64,000 nt of DNA from Altererythrobacter sp. XM-24bin4 (GTDB taxonomy: Bacteria; Pseudomonadota; Alphaproteobacteria; Sphingomonadales; Sphingomonadaceae), in the NCBI GenBank assembly GCA_003149575.1, contig QCWG01000001.1, positions 339,183-403,182 of the forward strand, given 5' to 3'. Under the pieces are notes generated by a model, which was not told the origin of the DNA, did no database searches, and saw only the letters and a list, made by a program, of their open reading frames with translations. Position 1 is the stretch's first letter. Every line of letters begins with the position of its first letter. Positions 54,118-63,006 of the stretch are shown one piece after another. The position numbers and the translations under genes are program-made.

Positions 54118-55518
54118 ATGGCTAGCGTAATGCGCGTAATCGTGGGAATGGGAAGCGCCATGGCGCTGGCCGCCTGCGCAACCACTGACAGCCGGGAGGC
54201 TTTGGCCGATAATGGTGACAGCAGCAGCACAGCGGTTGAGACTTCTCCCGCATTCAACAAAGACCCTTACCCCAGCACCTATCAACCCTACCCGGGAATA
54301 CCCACCGCCTTGGTTGGTGCGAAAGTTTTTGACGGCACAGGCCGCGAATTCGCTGACACCACCGTATTGTTCCGCGATGGCAAAGTTGAAGCGGTCGGAA
54401 GCGGACTCGACACGACCGGCTACACCGTGATTGATGGCTCAGGCAAATATGTGACGCCGGGCATCATCGATATTCACAGCCATTTGGGGGACTACCCATC
54501 TCCGTCGGTCCCCGCGCATTCGGACGGCAACGAAGCAACTTCGCCTACTACGCCTGATGTCTGGGCCGAGCATTCGGTCTGGCCACAGGACCCGGGTTTC
54601 AGTCGCGCACTTGCCAATGGTGGTGTTACATCGCTGCAAATCCTGCCGGGATCAGCCAATCTGGTCGGCGGGCGCAGTGTCACATTGAAGAATGTGTATT
54701 CGCGCACCGTTCAGGGCATGAAGTTTCCCGGCGCGCCTTACGGCATGAAGATGGCTTGTGGAGAGAACCCCAAGCGGGTCTATGGCGGTCGCAACCGCCA
54801 GCCTTCCACCCGCATGGGCAATTTCGCGGTCAATCGCCAGACCTGGCTTGATGTGATTGCCTGGGCGGACAAGGATGATCGCAAGCGTGATCTGGGCAAG
54901 GAAACCATGGCCGGCGTGCTTGATGGGGAAATTCTGGTTCACAATCACTGCTACCGCGCCGATGAAATGGCGCTGGTGATGAGCATGGCGAAGGAAATGG
55001 GATACCGCGTTTCCGCTTTTCACCACGCGGTCGAAAGCTACAAGATCGGCGATCTGCTGCGCGAGAACGGTGTGTGTAGTGCAATCTGGGCCGATTGGTA
55101 CGGCTTCAAGATGGAAAGTTATGACGCGATCCCTGAAAACGGCGCATTGCTGTATCAAGCGGGCGCATGCGTGGTGATCCATTCTGACAGCGATCAGGAT
55201 ATCCAGCGTTTGAACCAGGAAGCCGCCAAGGCGCAGGCGGCTGGCGCGCGCATTGGGATTGAAATTCCCGATGGTGAAGTGATCCGCTGGATCACTCTGA
55301 ATGCCGCCACCGCGATGGGCATTGAGGAAATGACCGGCAGCCTGGAACCGGGCAAGATGGCTGATGTCGTGCTATGGAATGGTGACCCGCTGAGCGTCTA
55401 TTCACGGCCAGAAAAGGTCTGGATCGATGGCGCCTTGCTGTTCGATGCAAACGACCGCAAGCGTCGGCCGGTTAGCGATTTCGAGCTTGGTCAACCCGGC
55501 GAAGGAGATGTGAAATGA
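54118..55518 (+). CDS. Amidohydrolase-family lipoprotein
   Basis: The 466-residue protein has a lipoprotein signal (MALAACATTDSRE; Cys about residue 20). The metal-dependent hydrolase fold is supported by VTPGIIDIHSHLGDYPS (HxH), HNHCYRADEM, SAFHHAVESYKIG and the late VVIHSDSDQ with the metal aspartate. It ends with TGSLEPGKMADVVLWNGDPL, typical of imidazolonepropionase-like amidohydrolases. The substrate is unknown, perhaps cyclic dipeptides or amides in the periplasm. The next gene overlaps by 4 nt and encodes a paralogue. Confidence 0.88.
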   Translation: MASVMRVIVGMGSAMALAACATTDSREALADNGDSSSTAVETSPAFNKDPYPSTYQPYPGIPTALVGAKVFDGTGREFADTTVLFRDGKVEAVGSGLDTTGYTVIDGSGKYVTPGIIDIHSHLGDYPSPSVPAHSDGNEATSPTTPDVWAEHSVWPQDPGFSRALANGGVTSLQILPGSANLVGGRSVTLKNVYSRTVQGMKFPGAPYGMKMACGENPKRVYGGRNRQPSTRMGNFAVNRQTWLDVIAWADKDDRKRDLGKETMAGVLDGEILVHNHCYRADEMALVMSMAKEMGYRVSAFHHAVESYKIGDLLRENGVCSAIWADWYGFKMESYDAIPENGALLYQAGACVVIHSDSDQDIQRLNQEAAKAQAAGARIGIEIPDGEVIRWITLNAATAMGIEEMTGSLEPGKMADVVLWNGDPLSVYSRPEKVWIDGALLFDANDRKRRPVSDFELGQPGEGDVK

Positions 55519-56807
55519 TGATCCGAGCATCACTTCTTGGCGCGGTTGCCGCGCTGGTCTTTGCCGCTCCAGCCGCAGCGCAGGATTTCATCATCGTCAA
55601 TGCCACGCTGGTATTAGGCGATAGCAGCGAACCCTTCGAAGACGGTGTCGTCGTGGTCGAACGCGGCCGCGTCACCTATGCCGGGCCTGCAGCCGGACAA
55701 TCTTACGCAACCGGTCAGATCATAGATGTGAACGAGGCTTGGGTGACACCTGGCCTGGTCGCAGCCGTGACTGACCTTGGCCTGGTTGACGTCAGCGGCG
55801 TGCAGTCGAGCAATGATGTGAGCGCCGGCAGTTCGCGTTTCAACGCTGCGCTCGATGTAACCCCTGCGATCAATCCGACCTCTCAGCACATTCTGGTCGC
55901 GCGCACCAATGGTATTACCCGCGCGTTTGTTGCCCCTGATCCATCCAATTCGATCTTTGCCGGGCAGGGCGCGGTGATCGATACGTCTGGCAACAGCGAT
56001 GTTGTGATGAAGCCGCGTGCATTCCAGATGGTGACTCTGGGCGAGGACGGTGCACGCCGTGCCGGGGGCAGCCGCACCGCTAGCCATGTCGAATTGCGCA
56101 ACGCTTTGCGGGAAGCCCGCGATTTCGCGGCAGGGCGATGGAGCGGTGACGACAATCTGCTGACACGCGCCGATGCAGAGGCTCTGGGTTCGGTTATTTC
56201 GGGTCGCCAACCGCTGCTTGTCGCTGCTGATCGGGCTTCGGACATTCGAGCTGTGATCGCGCTTTCGAAAGAATTTCCGCGACTTGACCTTGTGCTTGTC
56301 AGCGCAACCGAGGGTTGGACCGTGGCATCCGAGATCGCAGCAGCGGGCATTCCAGTGATTGCTGAAAGCTTGCAGGATTTGCCAGAACGCTTCGAACAAT
56401 TGGCTTCCACCCAAAGCAACATCGGCCGCATGCATGCCGCTGGCGTTGCGGTGGCGTTCAATGCGTCTTCTGCACGCTTCACCCACATGTACACGCAGTA
56501 TGCCGGCAATTTGGTCGCGCTATCGCGCATGCCAGGAGCAAGCGGGTTGACCTGGGGCGAGGCGTTCGCTTCGATCAGCTCAGCTCCTGCGGAAGCGATG
56601 GGCATGGGCGGCCAGATGGGTGTGCTGAAGCCGGGTGCTGTGGGCGATGTCGTGGTGTGGGATGGTGATCCGCTGGAAGTTTCCAGCGCAGCCATTCGCG
56701 TATTCATCGATGGCGTCGAAGCTCCGCTTGAAAGCCATCAGACCCGCTTGCGCGAACGCTATCGCAATCTGGATGAAAGCGATTTACCCAAGGCCTACGA
56801 CTGGTAG
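55515..56807 (+). CDS. Amidohydrolase-like protein lacking the HxH metal motif, exported
   Basis: The 430-residue protein has a signal peptide ending AAPAAAQ (about residue 22). The overall layout is that of the upstream amidohydrolase (DFIIVNATLVLGDSSEPFEDG, NEAWVTPGLVA, then GVLKPGAVGDVVVWDGDPLEV). Where the metal-binding HxH should be, the sequence is TPGLVAAVTDLGLVDVSG with no histidine, and the other ligand histidines and the late His-x-Asp are not evident. It is probably a non-catalytic partner of the upstream enzyme. The reading frame is intact. Confidence 0.85.
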   Translation: MMIRASLLGAVAALVFAAPAAAQDFIIVNATLVLGDSSEPFEDGVVVVERGRVTYAGPAAGQSYATGQIIDVNEAWVTPGLVAAVTDLGLVDVSGVQSSNDVSAGSSRFNAALDVTPAINPTSQHILVARTNGITRAFVAPDPSNSIFAGQGAVIDTSGNSDVVMKPRAFQMVTLGEDGARRAGGSRTASHVELRNALREARDFAAGRWSGDDNLLTRADAEALGSVISGRQPLLVAADRASDIRAVIALSKEFPRLDLVLVSATEGWTVASEIAAAGIPVIAESLQDLPERFEQLASTQSNIGRMHAAGVAVAFNASSARFTHMYTQYAGNLVALSRMPGASGLTWGEAFASISSAPAEAMGMGGQMGVLKPGAVGDVVVWDGDPLEVSSAAIRVFIDGVEAPLESHQTRLRERYRNLDESDLPKAYDW

Positions 56808-56880
56808 TTTTTCCCCGCGCCCGCTTGCCAATTCTGTCTTGTTGTGGCCAATTCCGTCACAGACGGTGGGGAGATAGGGC

Positions 56881-57555
56881 ATGAGTGACGCACTGGTTCA
56901 ATTGGTCGCGGCGAATATCGCATTTGTTGGCACGCATTTCGCGATGTCGCATCCGTTGCGCGGACCGCTTGTCGGGGTGCTCAAGGAAGGCGGCTTCAGC
57001 GCAGTCTATTCGCTAGTAAGCGTCGCCACCTTGTTCTGGGTCTACCTAGCCTACAAAGCCGCGCCGTCGGACGACCTTCCCGGATCGGGCGAAATCGGAT
57101 GGATTGTCGCATCGGCCCTCGCCCTAATTGCATTGGTCTTTTGGGCGGGCTCATTCGCTGGAAACCCAGCCATGCCGACTCCCAAGGCCGCCGAACAGGC
57201 GCGCGCTAAGCCGAAGGGCATGTTCCGCGTTACCCGCCATCCAATGATGTGGGGCTTTGCCCTCTGGGCGCTCTCGCACATTATCCTTTGGGCGAACCTC
57301 CGAAGCGTCATCATTGCATTCGCAATTGGCATTCTCGCGCTGGTCGGCGCTAAACTACAGGACCGCAAGAAAGCAGCGCTGATGGGTGATGTCTGGGCCG
57401 AATGGTCCAGCCGAACAAGCTATTGGCCGTGCTGGGGCAATATCTTTTCCGTAGGTCTGATCTATTGGGCGATCGGGCTGGCGGCCTGGCTTGCGCTCAG
57501 TTGGGCACATATGCCCTTAGGCGGGATACCTGCAGGCATCTGGCGCTGGTTCTAG
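56881..57555 (+). CDS. NnrU-family membrane protein
   Basis: This 224-residue multi-pass protein has segments at about 7-20, 35-60, 74-92, 120-160 and 185-215. The start THFAMSHPLRGPLVG and the GMFRVTRHPMMWGFALWALSHI region are the NnrU signature, a fold related to isoprenylcysteine methyltransferase-like membrane proteins. The name comes from nitrite and nitric-oxide reduction loci, but no denitrification genes are here, so the function is unknown. GGGAGATAGGGC precedes the ATG. Confidence 0.88.
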   Translation: MSDALVQLVAANIAFVGTHFAMSHPLRGPLVGVLKEGGFSAVYSLVSVATLFWVYLAYKAAPSDDLPGSGEIGWIVASALALIALVFWAGSFAGNPAMPTPKAAEQARAKPKGMFRVTRHPMMWGFALWALSHIILWANLRSVIIAFAIGILALVGAKLQDRKKAALMGDVWAEWSSRTSYWPCWGNIFSVGLIYWAIGLAAWLALSWAHMPLGGIPAGIWRWF

Positions 57556-57664
57556 ATCGGATCGTCGACACAAAGTCGCAATTGGTCCATTGCCGGTAAG
57601 CTTTTGTTTGTCTTGAAGCTTCACTTTGTGCCACAACACGGCCGCGGGGTAAGAAAGGTAAAGC

Positions 57665-58666
57665 ATGGCGATATCGCTGGCATCTTCTGTATTCCTCGTT
57701 TCAAGCTCCCCAATTGCCGTAATGATGCAGCCGCAAGCAGTTGTTTTGGTACAAAGCTCGGCACCGCAAGAGACGCAGGTGTTGGAACAGGCCGAGGAAG
57801 CACCACCGACGGACAATCGCAACGTTATTGTCGTGACCGGAGAGGGTGCCGATCCGTTGAAGGACCCGCTCGAGAACGTCAATATTCAGGCTTATAAGCT
57901 GACACGCGATATCGACAGGGCTTTCGTCGAACCGATTGCGGATGTTTATGGAGAGGATTTGCCGAGCCCGATCCGCAAGGGCCTGAGAAATTTTCTGCGC
58001 AATCTGATGGAGCCGGTGAACGCGCTCAACTACTTGCTGCAACTGAAACCAGACAAGGCGCTGGAAACGGTCGGACGCTTCGCGATCAACACGACCGTGG
58101 GCGTGGCTGGGCTGTTCGACGTTGCCAAGAAGGAACCAATCAACCTGCCCTACCGTCGCAATGGTTTTGCCAACACTCTGGGTTATTACGGGGTTGGCCC
58201 GGGGCCGTTTCTGGTGCTGCCGCTGGTGGGCTCAACAACGCTGCGCGATCTGCTTGGCAGCGGGATCGACCAGTCAATCCTGCCGTTCGCGGTCGGCAAG
58301 CCGCTCAATACACCCTATTACGCAATCCCCGCGTATACAGTGAATTCGCTGGAATTCCGGATCGAGTTTGACGAGCGGATCGGCCAGATCAAAGATAGTG
58401 ATGACCCTTACTATGCGCTGCGCGAAAGCTATCTGTGCAACCGGGAGGCGGATATTGCCACACTTAAGAATCAGCCCCCACCTCGCAATTGCAGCATCGA
58501 AGCGATCATGCGCGGCCCGGAACATGCGCAATCTCTGATACCGCAGGACACGCTTGAGGATGCATCGACTGGCGAGGCGATGGCGGTCGAACCGGAGCTC
58601 GAACGTCCTGCGATCATTTATGTCAGCGAGGAAGTGGTCCAGCCGCTGCCTGCCGACTACCGCTAG
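57665..58666 (+). CDS. mlaA: MlaA/VacJ-family outer-membrane lipid asymmetry protein, without lipobox
   Basis: The 333-residue protein contains the MlaA domain: DPLENVNIQAYKLTRDIDRA, IRKGLRNFLRNLMEPVNALN, GRFAINTTVGVAGLFDVA, FANTLGYYGVGPGPFLVLPL and STTLRDLLGSGIDQ. MlaA removes misplaced phospholipids from the outer leaflet. E. coli MlaA is a lipoprotein. Here the N-terminus (MAISLASSVFLVSSSPIAVM) has no cysteine, and a TAA stop lies just two codons before the ATG, so no longer start exists. It probably uses a cleavable signal peptide. A Glu-rich C-terminal tail extends past the family domain. Confidence 0.9.
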   Translation: MAISLASSVFLVSSSPIAVMMQPQAVVLVQSSAPQETQVLEQAEEAPPTDNRNVIVVTGEGADPLKDPLENVNIQAYKLTRDIDRAFVEPIADVYGEDLPSPIRKGLRNFLRNLMEPVNALNYLLQLKPDKALETVGRFAINTTVGVAGLFDVAKKEPINLPYRRNGFANTLGYYGVGPGPFLVLPLVGSTTLRDLLGSGIDQSILPFAVGKPLNTPYYAIPAYTVNSLEFRIEFDERIGQIKDSDDPYYALRESYLCNREADIATLKNQPPPRNCSIEAIMRGPEHAQSLIPQDTLEDASTGEAMAVEPELERPAIIYVSEEVVQPLPADYR

Positions 58667-58668
58667 CG

Positions 58669-59463
58669 CTATTCGCCTTTGAAATTCGGCGCCCGCTTTT
58701 CGATCAAGGCATTAACACCTTCTATGTGATCTTGCGTCAAATGGACCATAGCCTGCGTATTCGCTGCCAATTCCAGCGCGGTGTCGTATGACACATCGCG
58801 ACCTTGCCGCATCAGGTTCTTGGCATGGCGCAAGGCATGTGGCGGCATGGCGGCGATTTTGTCGGCAAGCGCATTTGCTTCATCGAGCAGAGCCTCGTGA
58901 GTCACTACGCGGCTGACCAAGCCCCATTCCCGCGCGGTTACCGCGTCGATCACGTCTCCGGTGTAGAACAACTCGGCCGCACGCGCTTCGCCGATGATGC
59001 GCGGCAGGATCCAAGTGCCACCGTCGCCCGGAATGATCCCGAGCTTCAGGAAAGTCACACCGAACTTCGCTTTCTCCGACGCGATACGGATATCGCCGAG
59101 GCACGCGACGTCACAACCCAAGCCAATCGCAGGGCCGTTGACGGCAGAGATCACCGGCACGCGCAAGCCATAGAGTGCGCGCAGCATGCGGTGGATATTG
59201 TCACGGTACCCGTCAGAAATAGCCGGCGCGCTACCGCCGAAGGTGCCACTGCGTGACTTCATCGCCTTGATATTGCCGCCAGCGCTAAACGCCCGGCCCG
59301 CGCCCGTCAGGATGACGCAGCGCACGTTCATATCGCGGTTGATGTCATCGCAAGCCTTGGCAAAGATGTCTCCATCACCCGGCGCCCCCAACGGGTTCAT
59401 TGTCTCTGCGCGATCAATGGTGAGCGTCGCGATGTGATCGGTATTGTCAATTATCAGCATCAA
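58669..59463 (-). CDS. Enoyl-CoA hydratase/isomerase family protein, atypical active site
   Basis: This 264-residue crotonase-fold protein has HIATLTIDRAETMNPLG, GRAFSAGGNIKAMK and GPAIGLGCDVACLGDIRIA. By eye both catalytic glutamates of classical hydratases are absent: Asp stands in GLGCDVA where Glu144 would be, and Phe stands in FGVTFLKLGIIPG where Glu164 would be. It may be an isomerase, hydrolase or decarboxylase type. It ends 2 bp from mlaA, tail-to-tail, and follows dxs by 46 bp. Confidence 0.85.
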   Translation of the reverse strand: MMLIIDNTDHIATLTIDRAETMNPLGAPGDGDIFAKACDDINRDMNVRCVILTGAGRAFSAGGNIKAMKSRSGTFGGSAPAISDGYRDNIHRMLRALYGLRVPVISAVNGPAIGLGCDVACLGDIRIASEKAKFGVTFLKLGIIPGDGGTWILPRIIGEARAAELFYTGDVIDAVTAREWGLVSRVVTHEALLDEANALADKIAAMPPHALRHAKNLMRQGRDVSYDTALELAANTQAMVHLTQDHIEGVNALIEKRAPNFKGE

Positions 59464-59509
59464 GCGCCTCCAGAAATTGAACAGCTATGCGCACCTGCTG
59501 TCTTCGCGC

Positions 59510-61432
59510 TTACACCCGCGCTTCTTCAACGCCTGCTGAATTGTGCCGAAAAGCGCGCAGCACAGTCGCGACAATGTCAGGCGCATTGAGGCCAGCTTCA
59601 TCATACTGCTTGTGCGGATCGTCGTGGTCCTGAAAAACATCGGGCAAGCGCATGGTGCGCACTTTCAGACCATTATCTGTCAGGCCTTCATCGCTGGCAA
59701 AGGTCAACACATGCGCGCCGAGCCCACCAATCGCGCCTTCCTCAATTGTCACGACCACTTCATGAGCGCGCATCAGTTTCTCGATCATGTCCTTGTCGAG
59801 CGGTTTTGCAAAGCGTAGGTCCGCGACAGTGGTCGAGAGACCTTTAGCCTCCAAAGTTTCCGCCGCTTTCTTTGCCTCAGCGAGGCGTGCGCCCAGGGAC
59901 AAGATCGCGACCTTACTACCTTCGCGAACGATCCGGCCTTTGCCAATTTCCAGCTTCTGCGGGACCTCGGGCAACTCAACCCCCACGCCGTTGCCACGCG
60001 GATAGCGGAAGGCAATCGGGCCTTCATCATATTCCGCCGCGGTATAGGTCATATGGACCAGTTCGGCCTCGTCAGCAGCCGCCATCACGACGAAGTTCGG
60101 CAGCGTCGCAAGATAAGTGATGTCGAATGATCCTGCATGAGTACAGCCATCCGCCCCCACAAGCCCTGCGCGGTCAATCGCGAAACGGACCGGCAGGTTC
60201 TGGATCGCCACATCGTGGACCACCTGATCATAGGCGCGCTGCAGGAATGTTGAATAAATCGCCGCGAACGGTCGCATGCCTTGCGCGGCAAGCCCGGCTG
60301 CAAAGGTCACGCCATGCTGTTCCGCGATGCCAACATCAAAGGCGCGTTCGGGATGCGCCTCAGCAAAACGGTCAACGCCCGTACCGGAAGGCATTGCGGC
60401 AGTGATCGCGCAAATGCGCTTGTCAGTCTCAGCCAGCTTGGCGAGTGTATCACCGAAGACGTTCTGATAGGCTGGCGGACCGGCAGCAGACTTGGCTTTC
60501 TCACCCGTTACCACATCGAACTTGGGCACCCCATGATACTTGTCAGCGCTGTTTTCAGCCGGCGCATAACCCTTGCCCTTTTGCGTCACGACATGGATCA
60601 ACACTGGCCCTTGGTCGCTATCGCGAACATTCTCGAGCACAGGGATCAGGTGATCCAGATTATGGCCATCAATCGGTCCGACGTAATAGAAGCCCAGCTC
60701 TTCGAACAGCGTCCCGCCAGTTACCATGCCACGGGTGAATTCCTCAGCCTTGTCGAGTGCTTTGTGCACACGGCGAGAAAACTTGCGTGTCACTTTGGAT
60801 GCAAGCGAACGTAAGCCGAGATATTCGGAGGAAGACACCATCCGCGCAAGGTAAGCGGACAGACCGCCCACGGGCGGTGCGATCGACATGTCATTGTCAT
60901 TCAGGATCACAACCAGGCGATTGCCCGCCTGCTCGGCATTGTTCATCGCTTCATAAGCCATGCCCGCGCTCATTGAGCCGTCACCAATCACTGCGATGCC
61001 GCGCCCGGTCTTGTCATTAAGCTTGTTCGCCATAGCAAAGCCCAATGCCGCCGAGATAGAAGTCGAGCTGTGCGCGGCGCCGAACGGGTCATATTCACTT
61101 TCAGCACGCTTGGTGAAGCCGGAAAGCCCGCCGCCCTGCCGCAGGGTGCGGATCCGGTCACGACGGCCGGTGATGATCTTGTGCGGATAGCATTGGTGGC
61201 CAACGTCCCACACCAGCCTGTCTTCGGGCGTGTTGAAGACATAGTGTATCGCGGTGGTAAGCTCTACCACACCCAAGCCCGATCCGAGGTGCCCGCCAGA
61301 CGTGCTGACAGCATCAATCATTTCGGCGCGAAGCTCGTCGGAAAACTGGCGCAGCTCCGACTTGTCGAGCTTGCGCAGATCAGCCGGAGATTGAACCCTA
61401 TCCAGCAACGGTGTTTGCGGTGCGTGACTCAT
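59510..61432 (-). CDS. dxs: 1-deoxy-D-xylulose-5-phosphate synthase
   Basis: This thiamine-diphosphate enzyme of 640 residues condenses pyruvate and glyceraldehyde-3-phosphate, the first step of the non-mevalonate isoprenoid route. Seen are [15 protein letters not shown], the ThDP motif [16 protein letters not shown] with [26 protein letters not shown], the [18 protein letters not shown] segment and [15 protein letters not shown]. It supplies carotenoid, quinone and undecaprenol precursors; the phytoene-desaturase-like gene at 63007 may be a user. No TPP riboswitch was seen upstream. Confidence 0.97.
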   Translation of the reverse strand: MSHAPQTPLLDRVQSPADLRKLDKSELRQFSDELRAEMIDAVSTSGGHLGSGLGVVELTTAIHYVFNTPEDRLVWDVGHQCYPHKIITGRRDRIRTLRQGGGLSGFTKRAESEYDPFGAAHSSTSISAALGFAMANKLNDKTGRGIAVIGDGSMSAGMAYEAMNNAEQAGNRLVVILNDNDMSIAPPVGGLSAYLARMVSSSEYLGLRSLASKVTRKFSRRVHKALDKAEEFTRGMVTGGTLFEELGFYYVGPIDGHNLDHLIPVLENVRDSDQGPVLIHVVTQKGKGYAPAENSADKYHGVPKFDVVTGEKAKSAAGPPAYQNVFGDTLAKLAETDKRICAITAAMPSGTGVDRFAEAHPERAFDVGIAEQHGVTFAAGLAAQGMRPFAAIYSTFLQRAYDQVVHDVAIQNLPVRFAIDRAGLVGADGCTHAGSFDITYLATLPNFVVMAAADEAELVHMTYTAAEYDEGPIAFRYPRGNGVGVELPEVPQKLEIGKGRIVREGSKVAILSLGARLAEAKKAAETLEAKGLSTTVADLRFAKPLDKDMIEKLMRAHEVVVTIEEGAIGGLGAHVLTFASDEGLTDNGLKVRTMRLPDVFQDHDDPHKQYDEAGLNAPDIVATVLRAFRHNSAGVEEARV

Positions 61433-61519
61433 AAGCCAAACACTTACACTCGAAAATCAGAACTGTCGATGAACGCTTTATCGCTGAAAATGCACGGATT
61501 GCCTCTATTCTGCATTGAT

Positions 61520-61987
61520 TCAGCCTTTGCAGGCTTTGCAAAGGCCGCGAAGCTCGATCACCGGCCGGCGCGCGCTGAAGCCGCATCCAGCGGCAAGATC
61601 GCGAATACGGCGGGATGTCTGATCGTCATCGATGTGAGTCGCCTCGCCACACTCATCGCAAACCATGAAGATGCAATCATGCTGGCAGCCAGGGTGGGTG
61701 TTAGCGAGAAACGCGTTGGCGCTTTCAACTCGCAATGCAAGGTTGTTCGCCACGAACAGATCTAGGATTCGGTAGATGCTATTCGGTGCGACACGCTTGC
61801 CGCGCGCGCGCGACAGGTTGTCCGCGATATCATAGGCGGAAACCGGCCGTTCATGCTTTGCGAGCTCGGCAAAAACAGCTTCGCGCATTCCGGTCCATTG
61901 TTCGCCGGATGCGATCAGAGAGTCGCGTGCGGCCTCTATCAGACCTGTGCCTGAGTGTTCTTTGTGTGCGTGTGAATGGCTAGCCAT
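61520..61987 (-). CDS. zur: Fur-family regulator, Zur-like
   Basis: The ATG at 61987 (MASHSHAHKEHSGTG) gives 155 residues; the longer open frame is not family-like. A winged helix (VSAYDIADNLSRARGKRVAPNSIYRILD) is followed by the metal/dimer domain with HPGCQHDCIFMVC, CDECGEATHID and a C-terminal GLCKACKG pair. The CxxC pairs and His-rich N-terminus fit zinc-responsive Zur better than Fur, although Fur and other members remain possible. It is upstream of dxs by 87 bp on the same strand. Targets are unknown. Confidence 0.85.
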   Translation of the reverse strand: MASHSHAHKEHSGTGLIEAARDSLIASGEQWTGMREAVFAELAKHERPVSAYDIADNLSRARGKRVAPNSIYRILDLFVANNLALRVESANAFLANTHPGCQHDCIFMVCDECGEATHIDDDQTSRRIRDLAAGCGFSARRPVIELRGLCKACKG

Positions 61988-62025
61988 GCGCGCACATATA
62001 GTGCGCTCAGCGCCGTTACGCCAGA

Positions 62026-62712
62026 TCAGCTTCCATCGCGCAGAAATGTGCTGGTGTAGTGCTCGGGATACATGTCTGCCAGCGCACGGACCTTTGGCGC
62101 GTCCCAGCGGACAATGTACCCGTGACGCGGGTTTTTCGCTATGAAGTCCTGATGGTATTGCTCGGCCTCGTAGAACTTCTTGTAGCGTTCGATCCTGGTC
62201 ACCACCGGCGCGCCCCAAACCCCTGAATCATCAAGCTGGGCAAGATAGGCGCGAGCAACGCGAGCTTGCTCATTGTTCATCGGCACAATCGCGCTACGGT
62301 AATGCGAACCAACGTCCGGGCCTTGACGGTTGAGCAAGGTAGGGTCCGTCACAACAGAAAACAGGATCTGCAACAACTCGTCATAGCGCACGACCTTAGG
62401 GTCATAGACCACGCGCACCGCCTCGGCGTGGTCGGTCAGACCGGTCACTATCTGGCCATAGGTTGCAGTACTTTCGCTTCCGCCGTGAAAGCCGGAAACG
62501 GATGATTTCACGCCTCTAACGTGACTGAAGACGCCTTCAACGCCCCAGAAGCAGCCGCCAGCAAATATCGCAACTTGCAAGCCTTCAGGCTCTTCGGCCT
62601 GCAAAGCAGCCACCGGTGCTTCTACAAACCTTTCGGCTGCACTCGCCGCAACACCGCAACCGCTAAGCGCAAAAGCACCTACCGCCGCCAGCAAAGCGTT
62701 GCGCGCTTGCAT
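62026..62712 (-). CDS. msrA: Peptide-methionine (S)-S-oxide reductase MsrA, lipoprotein form
   Basis: The ATG at 62712 (MQARNALLAAVGAFALSGCG) gives 228 residues with a clear lipobox (LSGCG). The catalytic motif is FAGGCFWGVEGVF, followed by GESTATYGQIVTGLTDHAEAV-type residues and the QGPDVGSHYRSAI loop. It reduces methionine-S-sulfoxide, here probably at the periplasmic face of a membrane. The start overlaps the stop of the upstream small membrane protein by 1 nt, so the two are coupled. Confidence 0.94.
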   Translation of the reverse strand: MQARNALLAAVGAFALSGCGVAASAAERFVEAPVAALQAEEPEGLQVAIFAGGCFWGVEGVFSHVRGVKSSVSGFHGGSESTATYGQIVTGLTDHAEAVRVVYDPKVVRYDELLQILFSVVTDPTLLNRQGPDVGSHYRSAIVPMNNEQARVARAYLAQLDDSGVWGAPVVTRIERYKKFYEAEQYHQDFIAKNPRHGYIVRWDAPKVRALADMYPEHYTSTFLRDGS

Positions 62713-62870
62713 TATCGAGTGATAGAGGCTTCGGCGTCCGCTGTCGTGGCCATTGCCGGGCTGGCAATTTGCGTATCCCATGTCTGAACCGACATCGCAC
62801 CCACCATGAACGCGCCGACAATGAAGCCAATGCCAAAATTGCGGGAGATGTCCGACTTCAGAATGCCCAT
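62712..62870 (-). CDS. Small single-pass membrane protein upstream of msrA
   Basis: From the ATG at 62870 (MGILKSDISRNFGIGFIVGA) the protein has 52 residues; a start at 62897 would add nine. One membrane helix spans about residues 12-28, followed by a polar, probably periplasmic tail. TAATG overlap with msrA argues that it is real and co-expressed. No family is recognised. It may be a membrane partner or simply a leader cistron. Confidence 0.65.
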   Translation of the reverse strand: MGILKSDISRNFGIGFIVGAFMVGAMSVQTWDTQIASPAMATTADAEASITR

Positions 62871-63006
62871 GCGCAGTGTTCTCGTTGTTAGGCTCAATGT
62901 TTGTGTTCATGGCCTCATTAACCTTGTTTGGTTTCCAGACGGTGAACGATGCTGTCATCGATTATCTATCCGCACAGCGGCATAAAAAAGTTACGGACGG
63001 AGTTCA

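Noticed and set aside
61988..62218. Longer start for the Fur/Zur protein
   Set aside because: The extension would overlap msrA on the same strand out of frame and lacks family similarity; MASHSHAHKEH is a natural start.
62713..62958. N-terminal extension of MsrA
   Set aside because: It covers the small membrane protein in another frame. The ATG at 62712 gives a clean lipoprotein signal and overlaps the upstream stop.
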